Made by a program: the position numbers and the translations under genes. The notes below the pieces were generated by a model, which saw only the letters and a list, made by a program, of their open reading frames with translations, made no database searches and had not been told where the DNA came from. From NCBI RefSeq assembly GCF_963666545.1, contig NZ_OY762899.1, forward strand, positions 4,096,365 to 4,160,364: a stretch of 64,000 nucleotides of DNA. Reading direction: 5' to 3'. Position 1 is the stretch's first letter; each line of letters starts with the position of its first letter. This document shows, piece after piece, positions 36,912 to 46,620 of the stretch. The DNA is from an uncultured Bacteroides sp. (lineage in GTDB: Bacteria > Bacteroidota > Bacteroidia > Bacteroidales > Bacteroidaceae).

Positions 36912-38579
36912 TTATTGTTGTTTTAATTGATGATAATAATCTTTCAGTAGGCGAGCATCTTCTTCTTTATTTGTGAAAACCTCCATCAACACTGGTTGCG
37001 TTAATAGTTCGGGTTGAGTGAATAACTTCATGGCTTCTGTTAACTGTTCTTCCTCTTCTACTTTCTGGTATAGGAAGCCGCGTTCTTCCGCCCAACCGCG
37101 AGCTGATGTTTTGTGTGTTGCCACAACAAAGCGATGCGAATCGGTCGAGATATCCAATCCGGGTAAAGTCTGGAAGATTTCTCCTCCTCCATTGTTCAAT
37201 AACAGAATGCGCAGGTTGCAGCCGAAATGTCCGTTCCATAGTGCATTCATATCATAAAAGAAACTGAGATCGCCTATGACCACAAAATTCAATTTGTCTG
37301 AAGCGGCAGCATAGCCGATGGCAGTTGACAACGAACCTTCGATGCCACTTGTCCCACGATTACAACAAACCTCTACCGTGGAAGGCAAATTAAATAATTG
37401 AGCATAGCGTACAGCGGAGCTATTAGCTAAGTGCAAAGCAGACTTTATCGGTAGCGATTGTATCAGACTGCCAATAGCAGCCATTTCTGAATAAGGCAAT
37501 TCCGGAGTAGGGAGTATTTTGCAATAATTTTCCCACATCCGTGGATATTCAGGAGTTTTAGTATCTAGTAAAGAAGCTATTTTTTCCAGAAACTCAAACG
37601 GATCCATTTCTATAATGGTCGTTAGTGAGCCATACAAGTCGACCACTTCTCCATCCGGAGAAACATGCCAATGTTCTTTGGGAGGATGTTGACGAAGGAA
37701 TTTCTTCAACCGTTTAGATACCACATGACCGCCATACGTAATCAGAAGTTCCGGCACCATTTGCTCTTCCATCTCTTCCGTCATCGCATAGAGTGCGGCA
37801 TCAAAATTCTTTATTGGAAGCCCCGGTATGGTTTGGTTGCCTATGTGCTCGGTGAGCCATGCAAAATGTTTATATAATAGTTTGGAATATTTCTTTTCGA
37901 ACAGATAAATTAAGTTCATCTGCCCCACAATGACCATCCGTCTATTGTATTTGTTTAGTCGATCAATTAGTTCGTTATAGTTACGGTCATACACATTGAG
38001 TCCCTGATAGCGAGTCATTACCCGTACTTCTGGTAGTTCCTCTGTATTAAATTGAAACAGGGGTTCAGAAACAGGGACGTTGATATGCACCGGTCCTTTT
38101 CCGTGATGATTTAATTCTATCAGCGCTTCATTTATCAGGCGATTACAATACCATTCATCCTCATCCGTATGAATCTCAGGTAGATTAACCGACTTCTTAA
38201 CAAGTGCATTGAATACTCCCGGTTGAGGCAGCGTCTGACCATCCATTTGCCCTATCCATGCAGCCGGACGGTCGGCGGAGATAACAATCAAGGGAACGCT
38301 TTGATAGAAAGCTTCGGCTACTGCAGGGTGAAGATTCAGTAGTGCTGTGCCGGATGTGCAACAAACAGCAGCAGGTTGTCCACCATGCAAAGCCAATCCA
38401 AGAGCAAAAAAACCTGCACTCCGTTCATCTGTTACCGAATAACAAGTGAATGAAGGATGATTGGCCAATGTGTGAATGATGGGAGCATTGCGGCTACCCG
38501 GGCATAAAACCACCTTAGTAACATTGTGTGCACGAAGCAATGCAACCAGTTGAAGTATATTTTTCTTATCAGAATACAT
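36912..38579 (-). CDS. menD: SEPHCHC synthase (2-succinyl-5-enolpyruvyl-6-hydroxy-3-cyclohexene-1-carboxylate synthase)
   Basis: 555 residues of the thiamine-diphosphate enzyme family. N-terminal [16 protein letters not shown] and [15 protein letters not shown]; the ThDP/metal region near the C-terminus is [20 protein letters not shown] followed by [16 protein letters not shown]. It adds the succinyl-semialdehyde unit from 2-oxoglutarate to isochorismate. It lies 13 bases after menF and one base before menB. Confidence 0.95.
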   Translation of the reverse strand: MYSDKKNILQLVALLRAHNVTKVVLCPGSRNAPIIHTLANHPSFTCYSVTDERSAGFFALGLALHGGQPAAVCCTSGTALLNLHPAVAEAFYQSVPLIVISADRPAAWIGQMDGQTLPQPGVFNALVKKSVNLPEIHTDEDEWYCNRLINEALIELNHHGKGPVHINVPVSEPLFQFNTEELPEVRVMTRYQGLNVYDRNYNELIDRLNKYNRRMVIVGQMNLIYLFEKKYSKLLYKHFAWLTEHIGNQTIPGLPIKNFDAALYAMTEEMEEQMVPELLITYGGHVVSKRLKKFLRQHPPKEHWHVSPDGEVVDLYGSLTTIIEMDPFEFLEKIASLLDTKTPEYPRMWENYCKILPTPELPYSEMAAIGSLIQSLPIKSALHLANSSAVRYAQLFNLPSTVEVCCNRGTSGIEGSLSTAIGYAAASDKLNFVVIGDLSFFYDMNALWNGHFGCNLRILLLNNGGGEIFQTLPGLDISTDSHRFVVATHKTSARGWAEERGFLYQKVEEEEQLTEAMKLFTQPELLTQPVLMEVFTNKEEDARLLKDYYHQLKQQ

Positions 38580-38592
38580 ATATAATGGCTTT

Positions 38593-39687
38593 TCAGTTAT
38601 CGGTTATTGCTAACATTGTTTGCAATTTATTCTCAGTCTCATTCCATTCATCCTCTAAATTCGAAGAGGCGAGTAAACCGCCGCCGGCATAGAGCGTTAG
38701 TGTGTCATTCTCAATATTCATACAGCGCAAGTTCACATACAAATCTGTTTTTCCGGTAGGATTTAACAGGCCGATAAAGCCGGAATAATAACTTCTGTTG
38801 TATCCCTCGTTTTCCAGAATAAACTGATAGGCTTTCTCTTTAGGCAATCCACATACGGCCGGAGTGGGGTGCAATAACTTAAGCATACTTCCGAGCTTTT
38901 TCGTTCCAGATAAATGAAAATGAAAATCAGTTTTTAAATGTGATAATTCTCCCGCACGCACTGCATAGGGGCCCTTTTCTTCCGAATGAATATCCATCGA
39001 CAGCAATTGCTGACGAATATATGCTGCTACCAGCGTTTGCTCTTCCTTGTTTTTTTCATCCCAATTAATAGGAAGCTCCCCTTGATGAAGTGACTGTGTA
39101 CCGGCTAATGCTGTTGTGTTCCATTCTCCCTGTTCACCGGATAAGATGATTTCGGGAGTACTACCTAACCAAACACCTGCCTGTGGAGTATAGCAAAGAT
39201 ACACATACGAATAAATATACCGCTTGCTAGCTCTGTAAAAAGCTTTAGCTGGAGAGAACTCACCTTTTTTGTCTAACGTAAAACTACGAGAGAGCACTAA
39301 TTTATCAAACTCCTTTTTGCGTAATGCTTCCGAAAAGAGGTTGAATCGATCGGTATAATCCTCCAATCGCTGATGTTGGTTCTTTCTGAAAGTTGCAGAT
39401 TTTTCAGGCGTTTTATTACTTGTATCTGCATTCCTCCATTCCTCTACTTCAAAACGATCCGGCTGAATCAATACAATGGGACAATCTTGGTTTACCCGAA
39501 ACGGAGCGATGACGAATCCTTGCAGTTCGTTTAGTTCTTCTATATCATAAATTAGGCGAATAGAGCCCGATGTTTGTGTCAGGAAGTGAGACTTATTTTC
39601 TCCCGGAGCGCGATAAATTGCAAAACTTTGTTCCTGCTTGATGAGTGCATCTATTCCTTCACAAATATTCTTTTCTTCTAAAGTCAT
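38593..39687 (-). CDS. menF: Isochorismate synthase
   Basis: 364 residues with the chorismate-binding fold in the C-terminal 260: [64 protein letters not shown] and YYSGFIGLL. It makes isochorismate from chorismate, the entry step of menaquinone synthesis; entC-like use for a siderophore is unlikely given the men neighbours. The start overlaps the stop of the HAD-thioesterase gene by 4 bases. Confidence 0.92.
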   Translation of the reverse strand: MTLEEKNICEGIDALIKQEQSFAIYRAPGENKSHFLTQTSGSIRLIYDIEELNELQGFVIAPFRVNQDCPIVLIQPDRFEVEEWRNADTSNKTPEKSATFRKNQHQRLEDYTDRFNLFSEALRKKEFDKLVLSRSFTLDKKGEFSPAKAFYRASKRYIYSYVYLCYTPQAGVWLGSTPEIILSGEQGEWNTTALAGTQSLHQGELPINWDEKNKEEQTLVAAYIRQQLLSMDIHSEEKGPYAVRAGELSHLKTDFHFHLSGTKKLGSMLKLLHPTPAVCGLPKEKAYQFILENEGYNRSYYSGFIGLLNPTGKTDLYVNLRCMNIENDTLTLYAGGGLLASSNLEDEWNETENKLQTMLAITDN

Positions 39688-40916
39688 CTCTTTTTTAATA
39701 TACTATTAACTACGCGTACAGAAGATACCAGCTTATCAGTAGAAGTAACCACATCTACATTCCATACGTGAGAAGAACGCCCTTTATGGACAATTGTTCC
39801 TATCGCTCGTACTGTATCTCCTTCGTGCGCTGATGATATATGATTGCCACTGACTTGCATGCCTACCACTATTTCATCGGGTTGACAAAGAATCATTGAT
39901 CCCAATCCTGCTACAGTTTCAGCTAAAGCTAATGTAGCTCCACCGTGCAAAATCCCAAACGGTTGTCGAGTGCGTTCGTCAACAGGCATTGTGGCTTCTA
40001 TCCGATCTTCGGAAGCATACGTATATTGAATTCCTAAATTTCCCATCAGAGCATGATTGGCCTGTGCGTTCAGCTCCTCTAGTGGTATCTCGGAAGGACG
40101 GATATCGGCAAGTATGGCATTTTCTACAGCAATGGCCACCCCATCTTCTTCATTGGATGTGGTAACGATATCGGCACAAGCCTTTACCGAATCTTGTGCA
40201 TTACCCATGGCAATGCCTAAGCCGGCAAGTTGTATCATCGAGAAATCACAAACTCCATCACCAATGGCAATCACCTGATTTGGTTCTATTTTTAGCTTTT
40301 CCAATAGAACGCCCAGTGTATTTGCTTTATCAATAAATTGAGGAACTACTTCGAGAAAATAGGGCTCCGAACGAAACACTTCCAATACACCGTTTAGTCT
40401 CTTTCTCCAGTGTTCTTCTAAGCTAATAAGAGCTTTTTGGTCATTGCTGACTAGCATGCATTTGCACGGAAAGAAGTCTACTTCAATGGAGAAATCGCTC
40501 ACCGTGACTATTTTCATGTTATTAAGAAGCGCTTCTTGGCGAATATGTTCATTTTCCGGCTCATTCGTAATGATTGCATCTTGGTGATAAGTAAAGATCG
40601 CAAAATTATTTTTCTTTGCTTTCTTCTCTAGATAAGGCAACATTTCCGGGTTAATTCGTTTTTCAAACAGCAATTCTCCCGTCTGCACGTTGATAATCTG
40701 TCCACCATTATAGGAAAGAATAAATCCACCGCACTTATCCAATTCCAATTTTTTCGCCAATGGCATCAGCCCAAAAGTTGGCCTTCCGGAAGCCAACACA
40801 ATGCGTACACCCATTTGTTGTACTTTCAATAGCGTAGCTAAGGTGCGGGTACTGATCTCTTTCTCATTATTGAGCAGTGTCCCGTCTACATCAAGAACTA
40901 ATAATTTGTACTTCAT
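39684..40916 (-). CDS. HAD phosphatase fused to a hotdog thioesterase (likely DHNA-CoA thioesterase)
   Basis: 410 residues in two domains. Residues 1-265 form a Cof-type HAD hydrolase (LLVLDVDGTLLNNEKEIS, IVLASGRPTFG, VIAIGDGVCDFSMIQLAGLG). Residues 275-410 form a PaaI/MenI-like hotdog thioesterase (PFGILHGGATLALAETVAGL, VSGNHISSAHEGDTVRAIGT). The thioesterase would supply DHNA-CoA hydrolysis, the step after MenB for which no other gene is present here. The partner HAD domain might remove a phosphate in the same pathway or be unrelated. Probably the first gene of the men operon, with a promoter candidate 26 bases upstream. Confidence 0.85.
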   Translation of the reverse strand: MKYKLLVLDVDGTLLNNEKEISTRTLATLLKVQQMGVRIVLASGRPTFGLMPLAKKLELDKCGGFILSYNGGQIINVQTGELLFEKRINPEMLPYLEKKAKKNNFAIFTYHQDAIITNEPENEHIRQEALLNNMKIVTVSDFSIEVDFFPCKCMLVSNDQKALISLEEHWRKRLNGVLEVFRSEPYFLEVVPQFIDKANTLGVLLEKLKIEPNQVIAIGDGVCDFSMIQLAGLGIAMGNAQDSVKACADIVTTSNEEDGVAIAVENAILADIRPSEIPLEELNAQANHALMGNLGIQYTYASEDRIEATMPVDERTRQPFGILHGGATLALAETVAGLGSMILCQPDEIVVGMQVSGNHISSAHEGDTVRAIGTIVHKGRSSHVWNVDVVTSTDKLVSSVRVVNSILKKR

Positions 40917-40941
40917 GGCCTTATTTATTTTACTTTGATCA

Positions 40942-40949
40942 CAAAGGTA
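40942..40949 (-). promoter_or_regulatory. Candidate -7 element of the men operon
   Basis: On the minus strand this reads TACCTTTG, matching TAnnTTTG, 25 bases before the start of the HAD-thioesterase gene. It is back to back with the promoter candidate of the ABC gene. Confidence 0.5.
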
Positions 40950-40993
40950 TGAATTTGCTTCTATGTTTCTTCGATTATCAATCTAGATTTATC

Positions 40994-41001
40994 TATTTTT
41001 G
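40994..41001 (+). promoter_or_regulatory. Candidate -7 element of the ABC ATPase gene
   Basis: TATTTTTG matches TAnnTTTG and lies 19 bases before the ATG at 41021. Confidence 0.5.
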
Positions 41002-41020
41002 CAGATATAAAGATGAGTTC

Positions 41021-42475
41021 ATGGCACAAAATGTTATTCAAATAATGGGAGGCGTGGCGCGCAACCCGCTTGTTCGTTTAGTTTCACCTATCAATATGGC
41101 ACTTGCTGCCGGAGAACATTTGGCTGTTATAGGCCCTAATGGCTCAGGAAAAAGTTTGCTGATTGATACACTTTTGGGTAAATATCCACTGAAAGAGGGT
41201 AACTTGATGTACGACTTTTCGCCTTCAAATAGTAATACGGTGTATGAGAATGTGAAGTATATTGCCTTTCGTGATACGTATGGTGCTGCAGATGCCAATT
41301 ACTATTATCAGCAGCGTTGGAATGCTCACGATCAGGATGATGCGCCTACAGTTAATGAGATGCTTGGCGAAATAAGGGACGAGGCACTCAAACAAGAACT
41401 GTTTGAGCTTTTCCGCATAGAACCAATGCTCGACAAAAAAATCATTCTACTCTCAAGTGGTGAAATACGCAAGTTTCAATTAACGAAAACGCTTCTTACA
41501 GCACCTCGCGTGTTGATTATGGATAATCCCTTTATTGGCCTTGATGCTTTCACACGTGATTTGCTACATGGTTTGTTGCAACACCTTGCACAGAAATCCG
41601 GCTTACAAATAGTGCTTGTACTTTCGATGCTTGATGATGTTCCCTCGTTCATTACTCATGTGTTGCCGGTGAGCAATCGGGAAGTGGGTAATAAACTTAC
41701 ACGCGAGGAATATTTGAAGAATCTTCCTTCTCAGGAGGTATCAACAGAAATGGAGGAGGTACAGCAACGTATTATTCATCTACCTTATGCTAACACTAAT
41801 TATGATGATCAGGAAGTAGTGAAACTCAATCATGTAAGCATTCGTTATGGAGAGCGTACCATCTTGAAAGAGCTCGACTGGACTGTGTGTCGTGGAGAGA
41901 AGTGGGCGCTTAGCGGTGAAAATGGTTCGGGAAAGTCTACTTTATTAAGTTTGGTCTGTGCGGATAATCCACAGTCATATGCTTGTGACATAAGTCTCTT
42001 TGGACGTAAACGTGGTACAGGCGAAAGTATTTGGGAAATAAAGCAACATATTGGTTATGTGTCTCCTGAGATGCACCGTGCTTACTTGAAAAACCTTCCT
42101 ACCATCGAAATTGTGGCTTCGGGATTACACGATTCTATAGGACTTTATAAACGCCCGAAACCAGAACAAATGAATACTTGTGCTTGTTGGATGGATATTT
42201 TTGATATTGTCAATCTCAAAGATAAACCTTTTCTGCAACTCTCTTCCGGTGAACAACGTTTGGCATTGTTGGCACGTGCTTTTGTGAAAGATCCGGAACT
42301 TCTTATCTTAGACGAGCCGCTTCATGGGCTGGATACGCATAATCGGCAACGAGTAAAAAAGATTATCGAAGCTTTCTGTCAAAGGCAAGATAAAACCCTG
42401 ATCATGGTTACTCATTATGAACAAGAACTTCCGTCAAGTATTACAAATCGATTATTTTTGGAGCGAAACAAATGA
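41021..42475 (+). CDS. Double-ATPase ABC protein (ModF/PhrA-like)
   Basis: 484 residues from the ATG at 41021; the longer upstream frame runs through the promoter and reads back into the men operon start, so it is rejected. Two complete nucleotide-binding domains are visible: Walker A GPNGSGKS and GENGSGKS, signatures LLSSGEIRK and QLSSGEQRLALLARAF, Walker B VLIMDNPF and LLILDEP. No membrane segments and no permease gene are adjacent. This resembles the E. coli ModF/PhrA type with unknown role. It is divergent from the men operon. Confidence 0.85.
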   Translation: MAQNVIQIMGGVARNPLVRLVSPINMALAAGEHLAVIGPNGSGKSLLIDTLLGKYPLKEGNLMYDFSPSNSNTVYENVKYIAFRDTYGAADANYYYQQRWNAHDQDDAPTVNEMLGEIRDEALKQELFELFRIEPMLDKKIILLSSGEIRKFQLTKTLLTAPRVLIMDNPFIGLDAFTRDLLHGLLQHLAQKSGLQIVLVLSMLDDVPSFITHVLPVSNREVGNKLTREEYLKNLPSQEVSTEMEEVQQRIIHLPYANTNYDDQEVVKLNHVSIRYGERTILKELDWTVCRGEKWALSGENGSGKSTLLSLVCADNPQSYACDISLFGRKRGTGESIWEIKQHIGYVSPEMHRAYLKNLPTIEIVASGLHDSIGLYKRPKPEQMNTCACWMDIFDIVNLKDKPFLQLSSGEQRLALLARAFVKDPELLILDEPLHGLDTHNRQRVKKIIEAFCQRQDKTLIMVTHYEQELPSSITNRLFLERNK

Positions 42476-42508
42476 TCAGCTCTTATCACTTGTCAGGTGT
42501 AGGAATAA

Positions 42509-43774
42509 TTAAAAGTAGACGATGAACACATGTTGGTGATCTTGGTATGTATATTCTATTTTCCATCCATGCAGTTTACATATTTGGTGTACAATAGATA
42601 AGCCTAAACCATTCCCTTTTTTCTTCTCTGAAGTGCGGCTAAATCGTCTGAATATTTTTTCCTCGTCGAGTGTAGCCGATTCTCCGGTATTACTTACCAT
42701 GAAGGCATTTCCTGTCACAGAAATAGAAATGGACCCATGGCTGATATTGTGCCTTATTGCATTTGCTATGAGGTTGTTTATCAGGCTCTCCAATAGAGTT
42801 TTATTGGCTACAACTGTAATTGAATTGTTTATTTCTAAAGAAACGCTTATTCCATCATTTTCAGCTAAATTTTTTAAATAAAATAGTTGTGCATCCAAGA
42901 CTTCAGTAAAGTCTATTTGTTGTTTCTCTTTGAATTGTGAATTGTCTAATCTGGCAAGTAATAGTAGATTCTTATTGAGCCTTGTTAGTCGAGACGAAAC
43001 GGAATAAAGTGACTGAATGATATCTACCTGCGTTTTTGTCAAATTAGGTTTTTGTAGCAATAAGTCTAATTGGGACTGAAAAACAGCCAGCGGAGTTTGC
43101 AATTCGTGTGACGCATTCTCTACAAATTCCTTTTGTTGTGCGTAGGCATTTAAATCACTCTCTATAAGTCTACTCAAATTTTCATTCAAACGGGCAAACT
43201 CCAATGTGTCTGTTTCAATGAATTGTGGAGCAATTCCTTGTTCCAGATTAAATCCCTCTATTTTGTCGAGGCTGTCATAGAAAGGGCTCCATAATTTTTT
43301 AGATATAACTCGCTGAATAATGAGTAATGCTATTGTTAATATCAGCGCCAGTACTCCATATTGGAAAGCCAACGTCTTTATCAGGTGTATGGTCTCTATC
43401 ATTGCGATGCGAGACATCAGTACATATGGCTTATTGCCTATTTTTATTTGGATGTAATAAATTCGATAATTTACTTCATGATCTTCTGCATTATTGTGAA
43501 ACGGTTTTTGCACCACGTCGTTAAGTGGATAAGAAGTAGCAAAAGGTAATATTTGCATATCTTCGTTATAAAGGTTCCACTCATTTATCTTACTTGAACT
43601 AAATGATGGTAGTTGCTTTTTTATAAAGTAATCGGCTCGATATTCTATCAGTTCGTCCAAATCTTCGGTATAGCAATATTTCATAATGAAAAAAAACAGG
43701 GGCGAGCTACACAATATGATGATCACTGTGTAACTTAAGAACTGAACTCTACTTTTATTTAATAAGCTTCTCAT
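42509..43774 (-). CDS. Sensor histidine kinase
   Basis: 421 residues from the ATG at 43774, which overlaps the response regulator stop as ATGA; frames extending to 43825 are less likely. Two membrane helices (about residues 12-32 and 130-153) flank a periplasmic sensor of about 100 residues. HisKA carries ENASHELQTPLAVFQSQLDL with phosphoacceptor His223. The ATPase domain has LINNLIANAIRHN and GNGLGLSIVHQICKLHGWK. The sensor domain is not one I recognise. It is co-expressed with the regulator just upstream and is divergent from a PAP2 phosphatase gene, a possible target. Confidence 0.9.
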   Translation of the reverse strand: MRSLLNKSRVQFLSYTVIIILCSSPLFFFIMKYCYTEDLDELIEYRADYFIKKQLPSFSSSKINEWNLYNEDMQILPFATSYPLNDVVQKPFHNNAEDHEVNYRIYYIQIKIGNKPYVLMSRIAMIETIHLIKTLAFQYGVLALILTIALLIIQRVISKKLWSPFYDSLDKIEGFNLEQGIAPQFIETDTLEFARLNENLSRLIESDLNAYAQQKEFVENASHELQTPLAVFQSQLDLLLQKPNLTKTQVDIIQSLYSVSSRLTRLNKNLLLLARLDNSQFKEKQQIDFTEVLDAQLFYLKNLAENDGISVSLEINNSITVVANKTLLESLINNLIANAIRHNISHGSISISVTGNAFMVSNTGESATLDEEKIFRRFSRTSEKKKGNGLGLSIVHQICKLHGWKIEYTYQDHQHVFIVYF

Positions 43775-44445
43775 TCTATCCATTGATAACCTGTACCATA
43801 TATTGTTCTGATGCAGTTGGCGCAACCAGCCTCTTTTATTTTTGATTTCAAATTTTTGATATGTGCATAGACAAAGTTATGACTATCCAGCATGTCGGCC
43901 ATATCTCCAGACAAATGTTCGGCAATGGCATTTTTTGACACCACTTTGTTTTTATTTCCGATGAGGAAAAGCAGTAAATCATATTCCGTTTTAGTCAATA
44001 CAACACAGTGATTATTAACCTTTACTGCCTTGGCTAGCATATCAACTTCTATATTATTAGATTTTAGTATATTGCTATGTGAGAACTGTTGCCGGCGCAT
44101 CAATGCATAAATGCGTACACTTAGTTCAGGCAGAGAGAAAGGCTTTGGCAAATAATCATCGGCGCCGGTTTTTAGTCCTTTTATTTTATCAACTAACGCA
44201 CCCCGAGCCGAAATGATAATGATGCCGCTTTCTATCTTTCTCTTTTTTATTTCATCGAGTATTTTTAAACCATCTCCTCCGGGTAAATTTAAATCTAGTA
44301 AAATGCAGTCGTACGAATACAACGAAATTTTTTCCATTGCATCCTGAAAGTTGAAAGCTTGTTCACATAAGTATTTGTCGTACGACAAATAGGTAACTAT
44401 ATTACTTGATAGCTCGTGCTCATCTTCGATGATTAATATTTTCAT
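43771..44445 (-). CDS. OmpR/PhoB-type response regulator
   Basis: 224 residues from the ATG at 44445, where the receiver domain begins (MKILIIEDEHELSSN); an extended frame to 44496 adds 17 residues without homology. Phosphoacceptor Asp51 in CILLDLNLPGGDG, switch residues in IIIISARGAL and the conserved Lys in DDYLPKPFSLPEL. The C-terminal winged helix ends AGCANCIRTIYGTGYQW. It pairs with the kinase encoded in overlap. Confidence 0.92.
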   Translation of the reverse strand: MKILIIEDEHELSSNIVTYLSYDKYLCEQAFNFQDAMEKISLYSYDCILLDLNLPGGDGLKILDEIKKRKIESGIIIISARGALVDKIKGLKTGADDYLPKPFSLPELSVRIYALMRRQQFSHSNILKSNNIEVDMLAKAVKVNNHCVVLTKTEYDLLLFLIGNKNKVVSKNAIAEHLSGDMADMLDSHNFVYAHIKNLKSKIKEAGCANCIRTIYGTGYQWIE

Positions 44446-44584
44446 GATCATTAATTGTTTATCCGTTTGTGTTTCGACAAGCGAATTGATGTCCAAATAT
44501 ACTAAATTATCTTATCATTGTTTTTATGAATGAAAAAAGATTGCAATGAATCTAAAAATTCAAAGTTTCTGCTAAATCAATCTC

Positions 44585-44592
44585 TATTTTTG
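44585..44592 (+). promoter_or_regulatory. Candidate -7 element of the PAP2 gene
   Basis: TATTTTTG matches TAnnTTTG, leaving an untranslated leader of about 65-70 bases before the ATG at 44666. Confidence 0.4.
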
Positions 44593-44665
44593 CCTGCATA
44601 ATTAAGCTTTCTTACTTGTTTACTGAATAAACGAACTATCAGACAGATAAAACAAACTTTTTAGT

Positions 44666-45577
44666 ATGAACATGAAATATCGTTTTTTATTTTTCGTATT
44701 TGTTACGCTGAATCTCTGCCATGCCTTTGCCCAAGAAGATACAATTAAAGTTGGGAGAAAGAATAAGTTCGACTTCCCTGTCTCTGATTCTGTCAATCAA
44801 CAGAAGAGTAGTATAGATGCTATTTCGAATAGCTATGATTTGAACGATTTCAATAAGAATCTACTTGCATCACCTTATGATCAGATGACATTGAAAATCG
44901 GTAAACCCAAGAAAAACAGTTTTTTCAACTCTTCCTATTCACGTTATATTATACCGGCTGCTTTAGTATCTTATGGAGTGGGCGTACACATGAATAAGTC
45001 TTTGAGAGAAGTCGATCTGAGTACAAATCATGAGGTAGGAGAACATCTGTCGCAACCTATTCCTTATGATGACTATATGCAATTTGCTCCTGCGGTAGCT
45101 GTTTATGGACTCGATTTCATGGGAATAAAGGCCAAGCATAATCTGCGTGACCGAACCATGATTATGGCTACTTCTTATTTAATAATGGGAGCAGCAGTAC
45201 AAGTAATGAAGAGTACAACGCATGTTGCTCGTCCGGACGGATCAAATATGAAATCATTTCCGTCGGGGCATACTGCTACCGCATTTGTCGGAGCTCATAT
45301 TCTTTTTAAAGAATACAAAGATAGTTCCCCTTGGATAGGAGTTAGTGGATATGCAGTGGCTTTGGCTACGGGAACAATGAGAGTCTTGAATAAAAAACAT
45401 TGGGTGAGCGATGTAGCTGCAGGTGCGGGAGTTGGTATCTTGAGTGCTGAATTGGGCTATGCACTGTTGCCTGTTTGGCATCATGTTTTTGGCATAAAGG
45501 ATAAAACTAAAAGTTTGGTCATACTGCCTGCGGTTAGTAGCGAGAGTTTGGGGGTGGGGTTGGTTTATAACTTTTAG
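44666..45577 (+). CDS. PAP2-family membrane phosphatase
   Basis: 303 residues with a signal peptide (ending HAFAQ) and then about 80 residues before the phosphatase domain. The three PAP2 motifs are present: KSTTHVARPDGS, SFPSGHTATAF and TGTMRVLNKKHWVSDVAAG. The catalytic His residues are in the second and third. Such enzymes remove phosphate from lipid A, undecaprenyl pyrophosphate or similar lipids in the envelope. It is divergent from the two-component genes, so it may be controlled by them. It converges on the HxlR gene. Confidence 0.88.
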   Translation: MNMKYRFLFFVFVTLNLCHAFAQEDTIKVGRKNKFDFPVSDSVNQQKSSIDAISNSYDLNDFNKNLLASPYDQMTLKIGKPKKNSFFNSSYSRYIIPAALVSYGVGVHMNKSLREVDLSTNHEVGEHLSQPIPYDDYMQFAPAVAVYGLDFMGIKAKHNLRDRTMIMATSYLIMGAAVQVMKSTTHVARPDGSNMKSFPSGHTATAFVGAHILFKEYKDSSPWIGVSGYAVALATGTMRVLNKKHWVSDVAAGAGVGILSAELGYALLPVWHHVFGIKDKTKSLVILPAVSSESLGVGLVYNF

Positions 45578-45621
45578 CTTTATCTCATTTTAATTGCTTT
45601 CAGATAATTTTTTATATTTTG

Positions 45622-46002
45622 CTATGCTTTTGTTTTTGCACAATGGCTACGTTTGAATAGTTCTCTGTTTACTTTAATAGCTTCCATATTCTGTTTGCTC
45701 CAGTTTATTAAACTACTTATATGAGGAAGTAAATCATCCCCAAGATCTGTCAATCCGTACTCCACATGTGGAGGTATTTCGGCATAGATCTTACGGAATA
45801 TTATTCCATCTGCTTCAAGAGATCGTAGGGTAACAGTGAGCATTTTTTGCGAAATGTTTCCCAGAGATTTACTTATCTCGTTAAAACGCATGATCCCAAG
45901 ATTTCCCAGCATGTCTATGACTAGTATAGACCATTTATCTCCAATGCCATTTAATACTGATCTCACAGGGCAACCATTCTTTGACTTGTCTTCTGTTTTC
46001 AT
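45622..46002 (-). CDS. HxlR-family transcriptional regulator
   Basis: 126 residues from the ATG at 46002; a frame to 46104 overlaps the preceding gene and adds an unstructured basic tail, so it is rejected. Winged-helix HxlR motifs: NGCPVRSVLNGIGDKWSILV with the conserved Cys, FNEISKSLGNISQKMLTVTL and HVEYGLTDLGDDLLP. Many HxlR proteins sense quinones or aldehydes through that Cys. Last gene of a three-gene operon with the NAD(P)H reductase and DoxX genes, a common quinone-stress arrangement. Confidence 0.9.
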   Translation of the reverse strand: MKTEDKSKNGCPVRSVLNGIGDKWSILVIDMLGNLGIMRFNEISKSLGNISQKMLTVTLRSLEADGIIFRKIYAEIPPHVEYGLTDLGDDLLPHISSLINWSKQNMEAIKVNRELFKRSHCAKTKA

Positions 46003-46072
46003 CTTTTTTATCCTTCCCTGTTTTTTTGTTTTTTCAGAGAGACACTTCGTTAGAGCGTCTCTCTGAAAAGAA

Positions 46073-46591
46073 TTACTTTGTAACGAATTGGATGTACTGC
46101 TCAATGTTTTGAGGCAATCTATCGTTTACATCCGGAGTATAAGCTCCGTGGAGTGTATGGTAAGAAATGTATTTAGTGCCAACAAACTTAGCTGTAGATT
46201 CAATGGGTTTCAAAAGTTGATCCATAGTACCATATACTTCCTCCGCATAGGCTTCCTCTACACCAGCAGTTGATACGGCTACTCCGATTTCCTTCCCGGC
46301 TAGTTTGTTTCCGTTCTCACCATAGCACCAACCTTGTAGAAACACGTCGTCTAGCCACTTTTTTAATAATGGAGTCACGCTATACCATTGGTATGGATAT
46401 TGCAAAATGATTCTGTCATATTGCTCCAAGAGTGCCTGTTCTGCAGCGGCATCTATATTCCAATCAGGATAAGTTTTGTATATGTTATGTACTTTGACTT
46501 CCGGATTCCTTTTTGACAACGCTTCTATCCATGATTTATTGATGTGTGATTGCTCTATATTAGGGTGAGCTAAAATAATAATTGTTTTCAT
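46073..46591 (-). CDS. Flavodoxin-fold NAD(P)H:quinone oxidoreductase
   Basis: 172 residues of the KefF/NQO1-like family. N-terminal IIILAHPNIEQSHINKSW forms the FMN phosphate site; YPYQWYSVTPLLKKWLDDVF and GKEIGVAVSTAGVEEAY follow. It would reduce quinones or similar electrophiles by two electrons in the cytoplasm. It lies between doxX-like and hxlR-like genes in one operon. Confidence 0.88.
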   Translation of the reverse strand: MKTIIILAHPNIEQSHINKSWIEALSKRNPEVKVHNIYKTYPDWNIDAAAEQALLEQYDRIILQYPYQWYSVTPLLKKWLDDVFLQGWCYGENGNKLAGKEIGVAVSTAGVEEAYAEEVYGTMDQLLKPIESTAKFVGTKYISYHTLHGAYTPDVNDRLPQNIEQYIQFVTK

Positions 46592-46620
46592 CTTTTTTTA
46601 ATTTTATAGTGATCTAATTT

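Noticed and set aside
40877..41020. N-terminal extension of the ABC ATPase
   Set aside because: The extra 48 codons run through the divergent promoter region and over the men operon start; the ATP-binding domain begins after the ATG at 41021.
46003..46104. Longer HxlR start
   Set aside because: The extension is a basic, Ser-rich tail overlapping the reductase gene; HxlR proteins usually start close to the conserved Cys as the 46002 start does.
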